64,000 nucleotides of DNA, taken from contig NZ_QLVD01000005.1 of the NCBI RefSeq assembly GCF_003352835.1, positions 30,583 to 94,582 of the forward strand, given 5' to 3'. Made by a program: the position numbers and the translations under genes. The stretch's first letter is position 1. The number at the start of each line of letters is the position of its first letter. Under the pieces are notes generated by a model, which saw nothing but the letters and a program-made list of their open reading frames with translations, was not told where the DNA came from and did not search any database. This stretch comes from Ornithinimicrobium murale. Lineage in GTDB: Bacteria > Actinomycetota > Actinomycetes > Actinomycetales > Dermatophilaceae. Of the stretch, positions 15,406 through 23,637 are shown piece by piece.

Positions 15406-16407
15406 TCAGGGCACATCGCGGCGCCGGAAGGCCAGCCAGGACACCACGATCACGACCACCGACACCAGCCCGAGCACCAGGGCGCCCTGCTCCAGCGAGA
15501 CGCGGGTGATGACCTCCCGACACTGGCCGTCGAACCCGTCCTCGCAGACCCAGCTGCGGATCTCGGTGCCGTCATTGACCCAGGCGGTGAGGTTCTCGCT
15601 GAGCAGATAGCGGACCCGGTCGGGGAACAGGCCTCGCACCATGTTCTCGACGACCAGCAGGTAGCCGATCGCGACGCCCAGCACGGCGCCGGTGTGCCGC
15701 AGCAGCAGCCCGGCGGCCGCGCCGACCATGCCGAGGACGACCGCGAGCAGCGCGACCCGGGCGCTCATCCAGCCCAGGTCCGTCCACTGCGCGGCCGTCA
15801 CCGCGTCATCGACCCCGCGGATCCGATAGAGCAGCGGGATCCCACCCAGGATCAGTGCGAGGAGGACGGCGGTGATCGGCAGCGCCGCCAGCCCGGAGGC
15901 GAGCACCTTGCTGCCGAAGACCCGGTCCCGTCGCGGCTCGAAGGTCAGCCAGGTCCCCATCGTGCGGTGGGCCAGCTCGGCGGCCGTGGCGGTCGAGCCG
16001 CCGAGCAGTGCCAGGAAGAAGACCAGGACGCCGGTCTGCAGCAGCTGGGTGCGGTAGAGCTCGACCATCGAGGGCGGTGCATAACCGGCCAGCATCTCCT
16101 CCAGGGTCGGCTCGGGCCACTCGCAGCCGAAGTCGATGGTGTCATCGCCCGACCGCTCGCGCTCCAGGGCCTGGTCCTGCAGGCACTGCTCGACGAAGCC
16201 CTCGTTCGTGTCCTGCTGCGCCTCCCAGTGGGCGTGCACCTGCTCGAACTGCTGCCGGGCCTCCTCCTCGAAGGCGCTCTGCGGCTGGACGGACTGCCAC
16301 AGCCCCCAGAAGGTCATCGCCATGACGGCCACGATCGCCAGCACCGACAGGTGGACGATCTTGCGGGAGAAGATGCGACGCAGCTCCACGCGGGTCAACC
16401 GGGTCAT
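15406..16407 (-). CDS. ABC-2 type transporter permease
   Basis: 333 aa. A first helix (VHLSVLAIVAVMAMTFWGLW) is followed by a long extracytoplasmic loop rich in Glu/Gln (about residues 45-115, with a cysteine at CLQDQ and another at FGCEW). Five more hydrophobic helices follow, with a C-terminal extracytoplasmic loop holding WVCEDGFDGQC before the last helix. This layout is typical of ABC-2 permeases. It overlaps the ATPase stop by four bases (ATGA), so the two are coupled. Substrate unknown. Confidence 0.8.
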   Translation of the reverse strand: MTRLTRVELRRIFSRKIVHLSVLAIVAVMAMTFWGLWQSVQPQSAFEEEARQQFEQVHAHWEAQQDTNEGFVEQCLQDQALERERSGDDTIDFGCEWPEPTLEEMLAGYAPPSMVELYRTQLLQTGVLVFFLALLGGSTATAAELAHRTMGTWLTFEPRRDRVFGSKVLASGLAALPITAVLLALILGGIPLLYRIRGVDDAVTAAQWTDLGWMSARVALLAVVLGMVGAAAGLLLRHTGAVLGVAIGYLLVVENMVRGLFPDRVRYLLSENLTAWVNDGTEIRSWVCEDGFDGQCREVITRVSLEQGALVLGLVSVVVIVVSWLAFRRRDVP

Positions 16408-17462
16408 CGTCCCGCCTCCCCGGTGCTCGGGTCGGCAGGGCCGGCGGTATGCCGTGGGTCGGGTGGACCAGGATCCGCACCTGCCGGTGCGGGCTGGGCT
16501 CCGAGCTGGTCGTCCTGGGTGAGCTGCAGGAAGACCGACTCCAGGTCGCGGCGCACCGGGAGCAGCCGACTGACGTAGAGCCCCTGTGCCGCCAGGGCGC
16601 GGGTGACGTCGGCTGGGCGGTCCGCCCCGGTGACCCGCAGACCGTCTGCGGTCAGCTCGGCGCTCATGCCGACCCGGCGCAGCACGGTGACCGCGGCCTC
16701 GGGGCTGTCGATGCCGACGTCCACGCCGCCCGCACCGGCCTGCTCGTTGATCAGGCCGGCCACCGAGCCCTGCGCCACGACCCGGCCCCGGCCGATGATC
16801 GAGACGGTGTCGGCGATCTGCTCGATCTCGGACAGGATGTGGCTGCTGACCAGCACGGTGCGACCGTGCGTGCCCAGGTTGCGCATGGTCTCGCGGATCT
16901 CGCGGATGCCCGCCGGGTCCAGACCGTTGGTCGGCTCGTCGAAGATCAGCAGGTCCGGGGACTTCAACAGGGTGGCCGCGATGGCCAGCCGCTGCCGCAT
17001 GCCGAGGGAGTAGGCCGAGAACCGGTCGCCACCGCGGTCGCGCAGCCCGACCTCCTCGAGCACCTCATCGACCCGTCGCCGCTCGGTGCCGATCGCGTCG
17101 GCCAGCAGGCTCAGGCTCTTGCGGCCGCTGAAGCTCGGATAGAACTTCGGGCTCTCCACGATCGCGCCGACCCGGCCGATGACCTGCGGGAGGCGTTGCG
17201 GAACCGGTTGTCCGAAGATGTGCATGGTGCCGGAGTCGGCCCGCAGCAGGCCGAGCAGCATCCGGATCGTCGTGGTCTTGCCGGACCCGTTGGGGCCGAG
17301 GAACCCGTGCACCCCACCGGCGGGCACGTCCAGGTCCAGGCCGTGGATGGCCACCCGGCGGCCGCGCACCCCGGCGAAGCTCTTGCGCAACCCTCGCGTC
17401 GCGACGGCGAGACCCTCATCGGCAACCAGCTCCACGGCATACCCCCACACAGAGCCGGCCAC
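16404..17462 (-). CDS. ABC transporter ATP-binding protein (ABC-2 partner)
   Basis: 352 aa. Walker A GPNGSGKTTT, signature YSLGMRQRLAIAATLL, Walker B LLIFDEPTNGLDPAG and the H-loop SSHILSEIEQ are intact. An additional C-terminal region of about 100 residues, typical of DrrA/CcmA-type exporters, ends in a Pro-rich tail (PAPAGADPGPPDPRH). GTG at 17462 is taken, but no start has a convincing ribosome site; GTG at the VELVADEG position (about 17435) is an alternative. Operon order is lipB, this ATPase, permease and GHKL protein, with 16 bp between lipB and the ATPase. Confidence 0.85.
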   Translation of the reverse strand: MAGSVWGYAVELVADEGLAVATRGLRKSFAGVRGRRVAIHGLDLDVPAGGVHGFLGPNGSGKTTTIRMLLGLLRADSGTMHIFGQPVPQRLPQVIGRVGAIVESPKFYPSFSGRKSLSLLADAIGTERRRVDEVLEEVGLRDRGGDRFSAYSLGMRQRLAIAATLLKSPDLLIFDEPTNGLDPAGIREIRETMRNLGTHGRTVLVSSHILSEIEQIADTVSIIGRGRVVAQGSVAGLINEQAGAGGVDVGIDSPEAAVTVLRRVGMSAELTADGLRVTGADRPADVTRALAAQGLYVSRLLPVRRDLESVFLQLTQDDQLGAQPAPAGADPGPPDPRHTAGPADPSTGEAGR

Positions 17463-17478
17463 ACGGGAACGGGCCGGA

Positions 17479-18132
17479 TCAGGCCATTGTGGTGGCCGGC
17501 ACCTCTGCCGTGATGCTCGACACGCGGGCCTCGATCAGCGGCACCACGTCCTGGACGGTGACGGGGCGCCCCAGCTCGGCGGTCAGTGAGGTGACGCCCG
17601 CGTCGGGGATGCCGCACGGGATGCAGGCGTCGGCCCAGGACAGGTCACAGTCGGCGTTGAACGAGAAGCCGTGCATCGTCACGTCGTGGCTCACCCGGAT
17701 GCCGATGGCGCCGATCTTGCGGTCCGGGCCGCGCTCGTCGGCCAGCACCCAGACGCCGCTGCGGCCCTCGACGCGGGTGGTCTCCACGCCGAGCTCGGTG
17801 CACACATCCATGAGCAGCTGCTCCAGGCGCCGCACATGGGCGACGACGTCGACGGGGGAGGGCAGTCGCAGGATCGGATACCCCACCAGCTGACCGGGAC
17901 CGTGCCAGGTGATCTTGCCGCCGCGGTCGACGTCGATGACCGGCGTGCCGTCGGTGGGTCGCTCGTGGTCCTCGGTGCGCTTGCCCGCGGTGTAGACCGC
18001 CGCGTGCTCCAGCAGCAGCAGCGTGTCCGGCAGCTCGCCGCTGACGACCTGCCCGTGCACCTGCCGCTGGTGGTCCCACGCCTGCTGGTAGTCGACGTAG
18101 TCCGGGGCGAAACCGACGTGCTCGATGCGCAT
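17479..18132 (-). CDS. lipB: Octanoyl-[acyl-carrier-protein]:protein N-octanoyltransferase
   Basis: 217 aa. It transfers octanoate from ACP to the lipoyl lysine of E2 and GcvH proteins, giving the substrate of LipA. Conserved features: [33 protein letters not shown], the lysine of [11 protein letters not shown] and the catalytic cysteine of [11 protein letters not shown]. These are the Cys/Lys dyad of the family. ATG 18132 gives the usual length; the ribosome site is weak. It is separated from lipA by an 6.4-kb insertion of unrelated genes and is followed directly by an ABC exporter. Confidence 0.96.
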   Translation of the reverse strand: MRIEHVGFAPDYVDYQQAWDHQRQVHGQVVSGELPDTLLLLEHAAVYTAGKRTEDHERPTDGTPVIDVDRGGKITWHGPGQLVGYPILRLPSPVDVVAHVRRLEQLLMDVCTELGVETTRVEGRSGVWVLADERGPDRKIGAIGIRVSHDVTMHGFSFNADCDLSWADACIPCGIPDAGVTSLTAELGRPVTVQDVVPLIEARVSSITAEVPATTMA

Positions 18133-18283
18133 GGCGACCACTCTACGCCGGGGGCATCTTCGGGCTGTGCCTGCTCGGGCGCGGCCGGCCGTCCGTCCGC
18201 GGGACCTTCCCGCCACGTGCACCGGGCGTCAGGGCTGTGGACAACTTCTGCGCCGGAGGTGGTGGCTGCGGCAGGCTGCCGGG

Positions 18284-20056
18284 ATGGACGTCCCCAGCAT
18301 CCCCGGCTATGACGTGCTGAGCCGGATCGGCACCGGCGGCAGCGCGCAGGTCTGGCGTGCCCGCCGTGCGGCCGACGATCTGCACGTCGCCCTCAAGGTG
18401 GTGCCGACCGGGCCCGACCGGGTCTCGCCGGCGCTGCGGGAGGCGGGCATCCTCGCCCGGGTGCGTCATCAGCACGTCATCCATCTGTATGACGTGGTGC
18501 CGGTCCCGGGTCCGGATCGCCGTCCCGCGGGGGTCGCCCTGGCGATGGAGCTGGCGGAGGGCGGCTCGCTGGCCGAGGTGCTGGGTGCCCGGGACCACCT
18601 GACACCTGGCGAGCTGGTCACCGTCTGCTCGCCGCTGGCGACTGCCCTGGCGGAGCTGCACCGGGCCGGGGTCGTGCACGGTGACCTCGCGCCGGGCAAC
18701 GTGCTCTTCCACGCCGACGGCATGCCGCTGCTGGCCGATCTCGGTGTCTCCCGGATCGCCGGCGAGCGCCGGACCGAGCTGCACGGCACCGACGGGATGG
18801 TCGCGCCCGAGGTGATCGAGGGGTTTGAGCCCACGTCCGAGTCTGATGTCTATGGGCTGGGCGCACTGTCCTGGCGGTGCCTGGTGGGGGAGCCACCGGG
18901 CTGGGTCGGGACCCGGCCCGAGCTGTCCGAGCTGCGACCGGAGCTGCCCACGGAGCTGGTGACGCTGGTGACCTCGTGCCTGTCCGGTGAGCCCGCGGAC
19001 CGTCCGGAGGCCGAGGAGGTCGCGGTGGCGCTGTTCGCCGCGGCCCGCCCCGAGCCGGTCGCCCTCGCCCCCGGCGCCGACCCGGCGGCCGGACTGACGC
19101 AACGCATCCGGGCCGATCTGCGTGGCACGCGGGACGACGAGAGCACCGACGACGCTCCGCAGCGCGTGCGCCCCGGTCGCCGGCTCCGGGTGCCGCACCC
19201 GCGGGCCCTGCTGCGCGCCTCGGACCGGCGGCTCCGGGTGCCGCACCCGCGTGCCCTGCTGCGTCGCTCGGACCGGCGCCCGCTGCCCCGCTGGGTCGGT
19301 CCACTGGCCGCCGGTGGCGTCGCCGTGGCGGTGATCGCGCTCCTGGTGAGCACCTGGCTCGGGTCCGTGGTGGGTGGCCACCCAGCGGAGGCAGGGGCTG
19401 AGGGCGATCGAGCGGCGGCCACCGTCGCCCCCGACTCCCAGGCGGCGCCTCCGCACGCCACGCCGGTGCCCACGTCCGGCTCGGCAGATGCTGCGCCGGA
19501 GACCGCGGTGCCCGCGGTGCCCGACCCCAATGACCGGCCGTCAGGTGCCGTCCTGCCACCTGAACCACCAGTTGCTGGGTCACCAACTGCTGGGCCACCT
19601 GAATCACCAGGTGCTGAGCCACCAGCTGCTGGGCCGACCGGTGACAGCCGGGCGAGGGACGACCTGCAGGACGCCGCACAGCGCCTGCTCGACGCCCGGG
19701 CCGCTGCCTGGCGCTCAGGTGACCCCCGCAACCTGGACGCGGTCCACCAGGCCGGCTCCCCGGCATACGAGCAGGAGCAGAAGTCCCTCACCGCCGCCCA
19801 CGACCTGGACATCCGCTATGCCGGGCTCGAGTTCACCGTGCGGGAGGTGCAGGTGCTGGCCTCCGGTCCGGAGCGCGCGGTCCTGGAGGTCGAGGTGGAG
19901 CGGTCCAGCTATCAGGAGGTGACGCCGACCGGCGAGACGACCCACGAGCAGCGCGAGGACGTGGTCGAGCTGGAGCTGCGGCGCGCCGACGGGACGTGGC
20001 GCATCTGGGGCTGGGGCAGCGCGGTCGGGGCTCAGGCAGGTGCTGCGACAGGATAG
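18284..20056 (+). CDS. Receptor-type Ser/Thr protein kinase
   Basis: 590 aa. Kinase domain about residues 6-265: glycine loop IGTGGSAQVW, ATP lysine in VALKVV, catalytic loop HGDLAPGN, and LADLGVSR where DFG is replaced by DLG. The APE motif follows as VAPEVIEG. A basic juxtamembrane stretch contains a near-exact duplicated unit (RRLRVPHPRALLR twice). One transmembrane helix (VGPLAAGGVAVAVIALLVS) leads to a Pro/Ala-rich linker and an external alpha/beta domain of about 140 residues resembling NTF2/SnoaL-like folds (LLDARAAAWRSGDPRNLDAVHQAGS). It overlaps the convergent next gene by 25 bp. Orthology to a named Pkn is not claimed. Confidence 0.85.
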   Translation: MDVPSIPGYDVLSRIGTGGSAQVWRARRAADDLHVALKVVPTGPDRVSPALREAGILARVRHQHVIHLYDVVPVPGPDRRPAGVALAMELAEGGSLAEVLGARDHLTPGELVTVCSPLATALAELHRAGVVHGDLAPGNVLFHADGMPLLADLGVSRIAGERRTELHGTDGMVAPEVIEGFEPTSESDVYGLGALSWRCLVGEPPGWVGTRPELSELRPELPTELVTLVTSCLSGEPADRPEAEEVAVALFAAARPEPVALAPGADPAAGLTQRIRADLRGTRDDESTDDAPQRVRPGRRLRVPHPRALLRASDRRLRVPHPRALLRRSDRRPLPRWVGPLAAGGVAVAVIALLVSTWLGSVVGGHPAEAGAEGDRAAATVAPDSQAAPPHATPVPTSGSADAAPETAVPAVPDPNDRPSGAVLPPEPPVAGSPTAGPPESPGAEPPAAGPTGDSRARDDLQDAAQRLLDARAAAWRSGDPRNLDAVHQAGSPAYEQEQKSLTAAHDLDIRYAGLEFTVREVQVLASGPERAVLEVEVERSSYQEVTPTGETTHEQREDVVELELRRADGTWRIWGWGSAVGAQAGAATG

Positions 20057-20892
20057 GGCGGCAGGGCCTCGACCAGGGCGAACATCCGCTGCCAGGTGGC
20101 GACGTCGAGCGGGTCCGGCGCCTCGGGCTGGTAGGCAAGGAACCAGGGGCCAGCCACCTCGGCCTCCCACGGCGCGGTGGGGACGGCCAGCAGTGCCTGC
20201 ACCTGCGGGGTGAGGACGACAGCTGCGACCTCGCCCGCGCCGGGCTGCGTCGGCACCGTTCGCCCACCCCGGAACTCCAGGGGCTGGAGATCTTCGGCTG
20301 CCAGCAGCACGGCGAGATACCGGCAGCTGCCGTGATCCTCCGGGAGACCACCATCGGGCGGGTTCCCGGAGTGCCAGGACTCGGTCGCCACGTGGCACGA
20401 CCGGCCGCCCTGGGTCCAGGCGACCACGTCGTGGCGCACCCGGTTGCCGGCCAGTCCCCGGCCGAAGATCCGGCCCGGCAGATCACCGCCCTCGGCCACC
20501 GGTGCGGCGTCGAAACCGTTGTCGTTGGCGAAGGCCATGAGTTGGTAGTGCTCCTCCCAGCCGCTCGCGACGGCCGTGACCCGCCAGCGCAGCACGACCA
20601 GCAGCACGACGGCGACGGCGGCAGCGAGGCCGATGGTGACCAGCAGACCGACCCAGCCGCTGTCGTCCCCGGTGAGCAGCATCCCGAGGGCGGTGCCGGC
20701 GAAGAGCAGACACAGCAGTGCGGCCCCGATCGCGAGCATGGGGACCCAGACCGGTGCCGCGAGCCGTGGCCCCTCAGAAGCGGGGCCGTGCCGCTCGGCC
20801 CACCGGTCCTCCCGGCGCACGCACTCCCGCCACGCGGCGACCGCCCGTGCCGGAGGCGGCTTCACCAGTGAGCTGAAGTTGATGTCCGTCAT
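20032..20892 (-). CDS. Hypothetical membrane protein
   Basis: 286 aa from ATG 20892. A cytoplasmic N-terminus with WRECVRREDRWAERHG is followed by two transmembrane helices (VPMLAIGAALLCLLFAGTAL, VGLLVTIGLAAAVAVVLLVV) and a large soluble C-terminal part (WEEHYQLMAFANDNGFDAAP). I recognise the general type (actinobacterial two-helix proteins with a DUF3137-like soluble region) but no function. It converges on the kinase gene with a 25-bp overlap. Confidence 0.7.
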   Translation of the reverse strand: MTDINFSSLVKPPPARAVAAWRECVRREDRWAERHGPASEGPRLAAPVWVPMLAIGAALLCLLFAGTALGMLLTGDDSGWVGLLVTIGLAAAVAVVLLVVLRWRVTAVASGWEEHYQLMAFANDNGFDAAPVAEGGDLPGRIFGRGLAGNRVRHDVVAWTQGGRSCHVATESWHSGNPPDGGLPEDHGSCRYLAVLLAAEDLQPLEFRGGRTVPTQPGAGEVAAVVLTPQVQALLAVPTAPWEAEVAGPWFLAYQPEAPDPLDVATWQRMFALVEALPPYPVAAPA

Positions 20893-21051
20893 GGGCACAA
20901 CCTAACGGCCGACAGGTCACCGGTGACGAGGCCGATCGGGGCCGGAGATGAGGGGGTCGGGGATGAGGCGGACAGGCGGGATGAGGCCGACAGCAAGAAG
21001 GCCGTCGTGCACCTGCGACTGGGCGTCTCGCGACAGAGTCAAGACACGCAT

Positions 21052-21080
21052 CCGGCCCGGCACCCGAGGTGCCGGGCCGG
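21052..21080 (-). terminator. tuf terminator hairpin
   Basis: CCGGCCCGGCACC and GGTGCCGGGCCGG form a perfect 13-bp stem with a 3-base loop, 11 bases past the EF-Tu stop. Confidence 0.85.
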
Positions 21081-21091
21081 AGGGGGACCGT

Positions 21092-22276
21092 TCAGACCAG
21101 GGCGGTCACTGCCCCCGCAGCCACGGTCCGGCCGCCCTCACGGACGGCGAACCCGAGCCCCGGCTCCAGGGCGATCGGCTTGTCCAGGTGGACGGTCACC
21201 TCGACGGTGTCACCGGGCAGCACCAGGTCGACCTCGCCGAGGTCCAGCCGACCGGGGACATCCGTGGTGCGGAAGTAGAACTGCGGTCGGTAGTCGCCGG
21301 CGAAGGCGGTGTGCCGCCCACCCTCCTCGGCGGACAGCGTGTGTAGCGTCGCGGTGAAGGACTGGTGGGGCTGCACCGACCCGGGCAGGGCCAGCACCTG
21401 GCCCCGCCGGACGTCCTCGCGGCGGACACCGCGCAGCAGCACGGCGGCGTTGTCACCGGCCTCGACGGAGTCCAGCGTCTTGCCGAACGTCTCCAAGCCG
21501 ATCGCCACCGAGGTGACCGTCTCACCCAGCCCGATGACCTGCACGCTGTCACCGACCCGCAGGGAGCCGCGCTCGACGGCACCGGTCACCACGGTGCCCC
21601 GGCCACTGATGGTCAGGGCGCCCTCGACCGGCATCAGGAACGGGCCGTCCACCTCACGGACGGGCAGGGGCACGTAGTCGTCGATCGCCTGCAGGAGCGC
21701 GGTGACCGACTGGCTCCAGCGCGGGTCGCCCTCGAGGGCACCCAGCGCCGAGACCGGCACGACCGGCACCTCGTCGCCGGGGAAGCCGTAGTCGCTCAGC
21801 AGTTCGCGCACCTCGAGCTCGACGAGGTCGAGCAGCTCGGGATCCTGCACCGTGTCGGCCTTGTTCATCGCCACGACCAGGTAGGGCACACCCACGCGCT
21901 GCGCGAGCAGCACGTGCTCGCGGGTCTGGGGCATGGCACCGTCCTGGGCGGACACGACGAGGATCGCCGCGTCCACCTGGGCGGCTCCGGTGATCATGTT
22001 CTTCACGAAGTCGGCGTGACCCGGCATGTCCACGTGGGCGTAGTGCCGGGTGGCCGTCTCGTACTCCACGTGCGAGATGTTGATGGTGATGCCGCGCTGG
22101 GTCTCCTCGGGAGTCCGGTCGATCCCCTCGAAGGCCACGAAGGCGTTGGCCTCCGGAGCGGACTCGGCGAGGACCTTGGTGATCGCCGCGGTGAGCGTGG
22201 TCTTGCCGTGGTCGACGTGGCCCATCGTGCCGATGTTGAGGTGGGGCTTGGACCGGATGAACTGGCTCTTGGCCAT
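21092..22276 (-). CDS. tuf: Divergent elongation factor Tu (additional copy)
   Basis: 394 aa, full EF-Tu length. GTP-binding motifs are intact: [20 protein letters not shown] and the G5-like SAL. Domains 2 and 3 continue to [19 protein letters not shown]. Several positions nearly fixed in housekeeping EF-Tu differ: [12 protein letters not shown] instead of DCPGHADYIKNM, and the C-terminal lysine-rich end is replaced by TALV. It is not next to fusA or rpsL, where the main tuf gene lies. This pattern matches the extra, divergent tuf genes of streptomycetes (tuf3 type), which I recall as stress-related. A function in translation under special conditions or antibiotic tolerance is inference. Confidence 0.9.
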   Translation of the reverse strand: MAKSQFIRSKPHLNIGTMGHVDHGKTTLTAAITKVLAESAPEANAFVAFEGIDRTPEETQRGITINISHVEYETATRHYAHVDMPGHADFVKNMITGAAQVDAAILVVSAQDGAMPQTREHVLLAQRVGVPYLVVAMNKADTVQDPELLDLVELEVRELLSDYGFPGDEVPVVPVSALGALEGDPRWSQSVTALLQAIDDYVPLPVREVDGPFLMPVEGALTISGRGTVVTGAVERGSLRVGDSVQVIGLGETVTSVAIGLETFGKTLDSVEAGDNAAVLLRGVRREDVRRGQVLALPGSVQPHQSFTATLHTLSAEEGGRHTAFAGDYRPQFYFRTTDVPGRLDLGEVDLVLPGDTVEVTVHLDKPIALEPGLGFAVREGGRTVAAGAVTALV

Positions 22277-22435
22277 GGTGGTCTGCTTTCTGTGCTGTGC
22301 GTATGCCGGAAGGCTGGCTCGCGCGGGCGGGTGCCGGGGACCGCAAGACCCCTGATCGAGTGGGGATTCCGCGCCAGGACCGCGGGACCCGGGACGCTCA
22401 GCTGCCGGATGGCAGGGTTCCCGGGGTAGGTGACC

Positions 22436-22475
22436 GACCCTCCTCCGTGGGTCCTGCTGGAGCAGGAGGAGGGTC
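22436..22475 (-). promoter_or_regulatory. Hairpin overlapping a small-ORF stop, upstream of tuf; candidate attenuator
   Basis: GGAGGAGGGTC and GACCCTCCTCC pair over 11 bp, and inside the loop TCCTGC pairs with GCAGGA. The outer stem overlaps the stop codon of the 34-codon ORF by two bases and lies about 160 bases before the tuf start on the same strand. It can be either a terminator of a monocistronic small gene or an attenuator sensing translation of that ORF. Confidence 0.6.
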
Positions 22476-22578
22476 AGACTTCAGCGCCGTCGCGCAGGAA
22501 GTCCACGGCCAGGGCGCAGCGCTCATCGCCCGAGCGGCGGATGCCGGTCAGGGGAGCGAAGCCGAAGGCGGTGGACAT
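22474..22578 (-). CDS. Small leaderless ORF, possible leader peptide of the extra tuf
   Basis: 34 codons, starting [15 protein letters not shown] and ending [14 protein letters not shown] (22586-22591) is exactly seven bases before the ATG at 22578, the leaderless spacing used by many genes in this window. Third codon positions are almost all G or C, as in real genes here. It ends inside the strong hairpin described above and points toward tuf. I do not recognise the peptide. A leader-peptide role is inferred from layout. Confidence 0.5.
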   Translation of the reverse strand: MSTAFGFAPLTGIRRSGDERCALAVDFLRDGAEV

Positions 22579-22635
22579 GTTCATCACAGTAGCCAGGTAA
22601 CGGCCTCGAACGCCTCCGATATTCCGGAGCCCCGG

Positions 22636-23574
22636 CTAGGCCTCCGCCGAGGTGACCCAGGCGGCGGCACTCGCGAGGTCGGGGTGGCTGAACTCGAACC
22701 CGTGCTCCTGCAGGACAGTCGGCAGCACCCGCTGACTGCCCAGCACCTCCCCAGCCATCTCCCCGAGGGCCAGCCGCAGCGCGATCGTCGGCGCCGGCAC
22801 GAGCGAGGGTCGGTGCAGCACGGAGGCCAGAGCCTCCACCACGGCACGCTGCCGCTCCGGCTCCGGGGCCGTGAGGTTCACCGGTCCCGTGACGTCAGGG
22901 TGGTCCAGCAGCCAGAGCATGGCGGCGACGTGGTCGGGCAGGGAGATCCAGGACCAGAACTGCGTGCCGTCGCCCATCGGACCGGCCAGGCCGAAGCGCA
23001 CCAGCGGCAGCAGCCGCGCGAGGGCGCCGCCGCTGCGGCTGAGCACGATCCCGGTGCGCAGGTGGGCCACCGGCAGCCCACCCTCCTCCGCGGCCCAGGT
23101 GGCGTGCTCCCAGTCGCGGGCGAGGTCAGCGACGAACCCCTCGCCCAGTGAGCTCTGCTCGGTCAGCACGGCGTCACCGCGGCTCCCGTAGACGCCGATC
23201 GCCGACCCGGACAACAGCCGCGGTCGGTGGGGGAGGGTGAGCAGTGCCTGGCACAGCATCGTGGTGGTGGTGATCCGGGAGTGGACCAGCATCTCCTTGT
23301 AGCGATCGGTCCACCGGCGGTCGCCCAGTCCGGCTCCGGCGAGGTTGACCGCGGCGGTGACTCCCTCGAGGGCTCCCGGGTCGGACAGCCCCTGGGCGGG
23401 ATCCCACCGGACCTCGCGCACCCCGTCGGGGACGTCCTGGCTGGGGGCACGGCGCACCAGGTGGATGACCTCGTCACCCCGGGCGCGCAGGGCCTGGGAC
23501 AGCGCAGAGCCGAGCAGTCCGCTCGAGCCGGTGATGGCGACGAGATGGTGCGGACTGCTCGGCTCTGACGTCAC
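22636..23574 (-). CDS. TIGR01777 family epimerase (SDR39U1-like)
   Basis: 312 aa from GTG 23574 (AAGGCAGG upstream). NAD(P)-binding GSSGLLGSALSQALRARGDEVIHLVRR is followed by VNLAGAGLGDRRWTDRYKEML, SGSAIGVYGSRGD, and the closing LGSQRVLPTVLQEHGFEFSHPDLASAAAW, all characteristic of TIGR01777. It is a cytoplasmic extended SDR of unknown substrate. In M. tuberculosis the homologue (Rv2216) also follows dlaT, and here it lies 64 bp after dlaT on the same strand, so it is likely part of the lpdA-dlaT operon. Confidence 0.9.
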   Translation of the reverse strand: MTSEPSSPHHLVAITGSSGLLGSALSQALRARGDEVIHLVRRAPSQDVPDGVREVRWDPAQGLSDPGALEGVTAAVNLAGAGLGDRRWTDRYKEMLVHSRITTTTMLCQALLTLPHRPRLLSGSAIGVYGSRGDAVLTEQSSLGEGFVADLARDWEHATWAAEEGGLPVAHLRTGIVLSRSGGALARLLPLVRFGLAGPMGDGTQFWSWISLPDHVAAMLWLLDHPDVTGPVNLTAPEPERQRAVVEALASVLHRPSLVPAPTIALRLALGEMAGEVLGSQRVLPTVLQEHGFEFSHPDLASAAAWVTSAEA

Positions 23575-23637
23575 TGTCGTGCCTGCCTTTCGGTGGCGTC
23601 GTGGTCCGCCCGGGGGCCGGACCACGAAGTTCCCGGC

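Noticed and set aside
21092..22276. Housekeeping tuf
   Set aside because: Not next to fusA/rpsG and several near-invariant positions differ, so it is treated as an extra copy.
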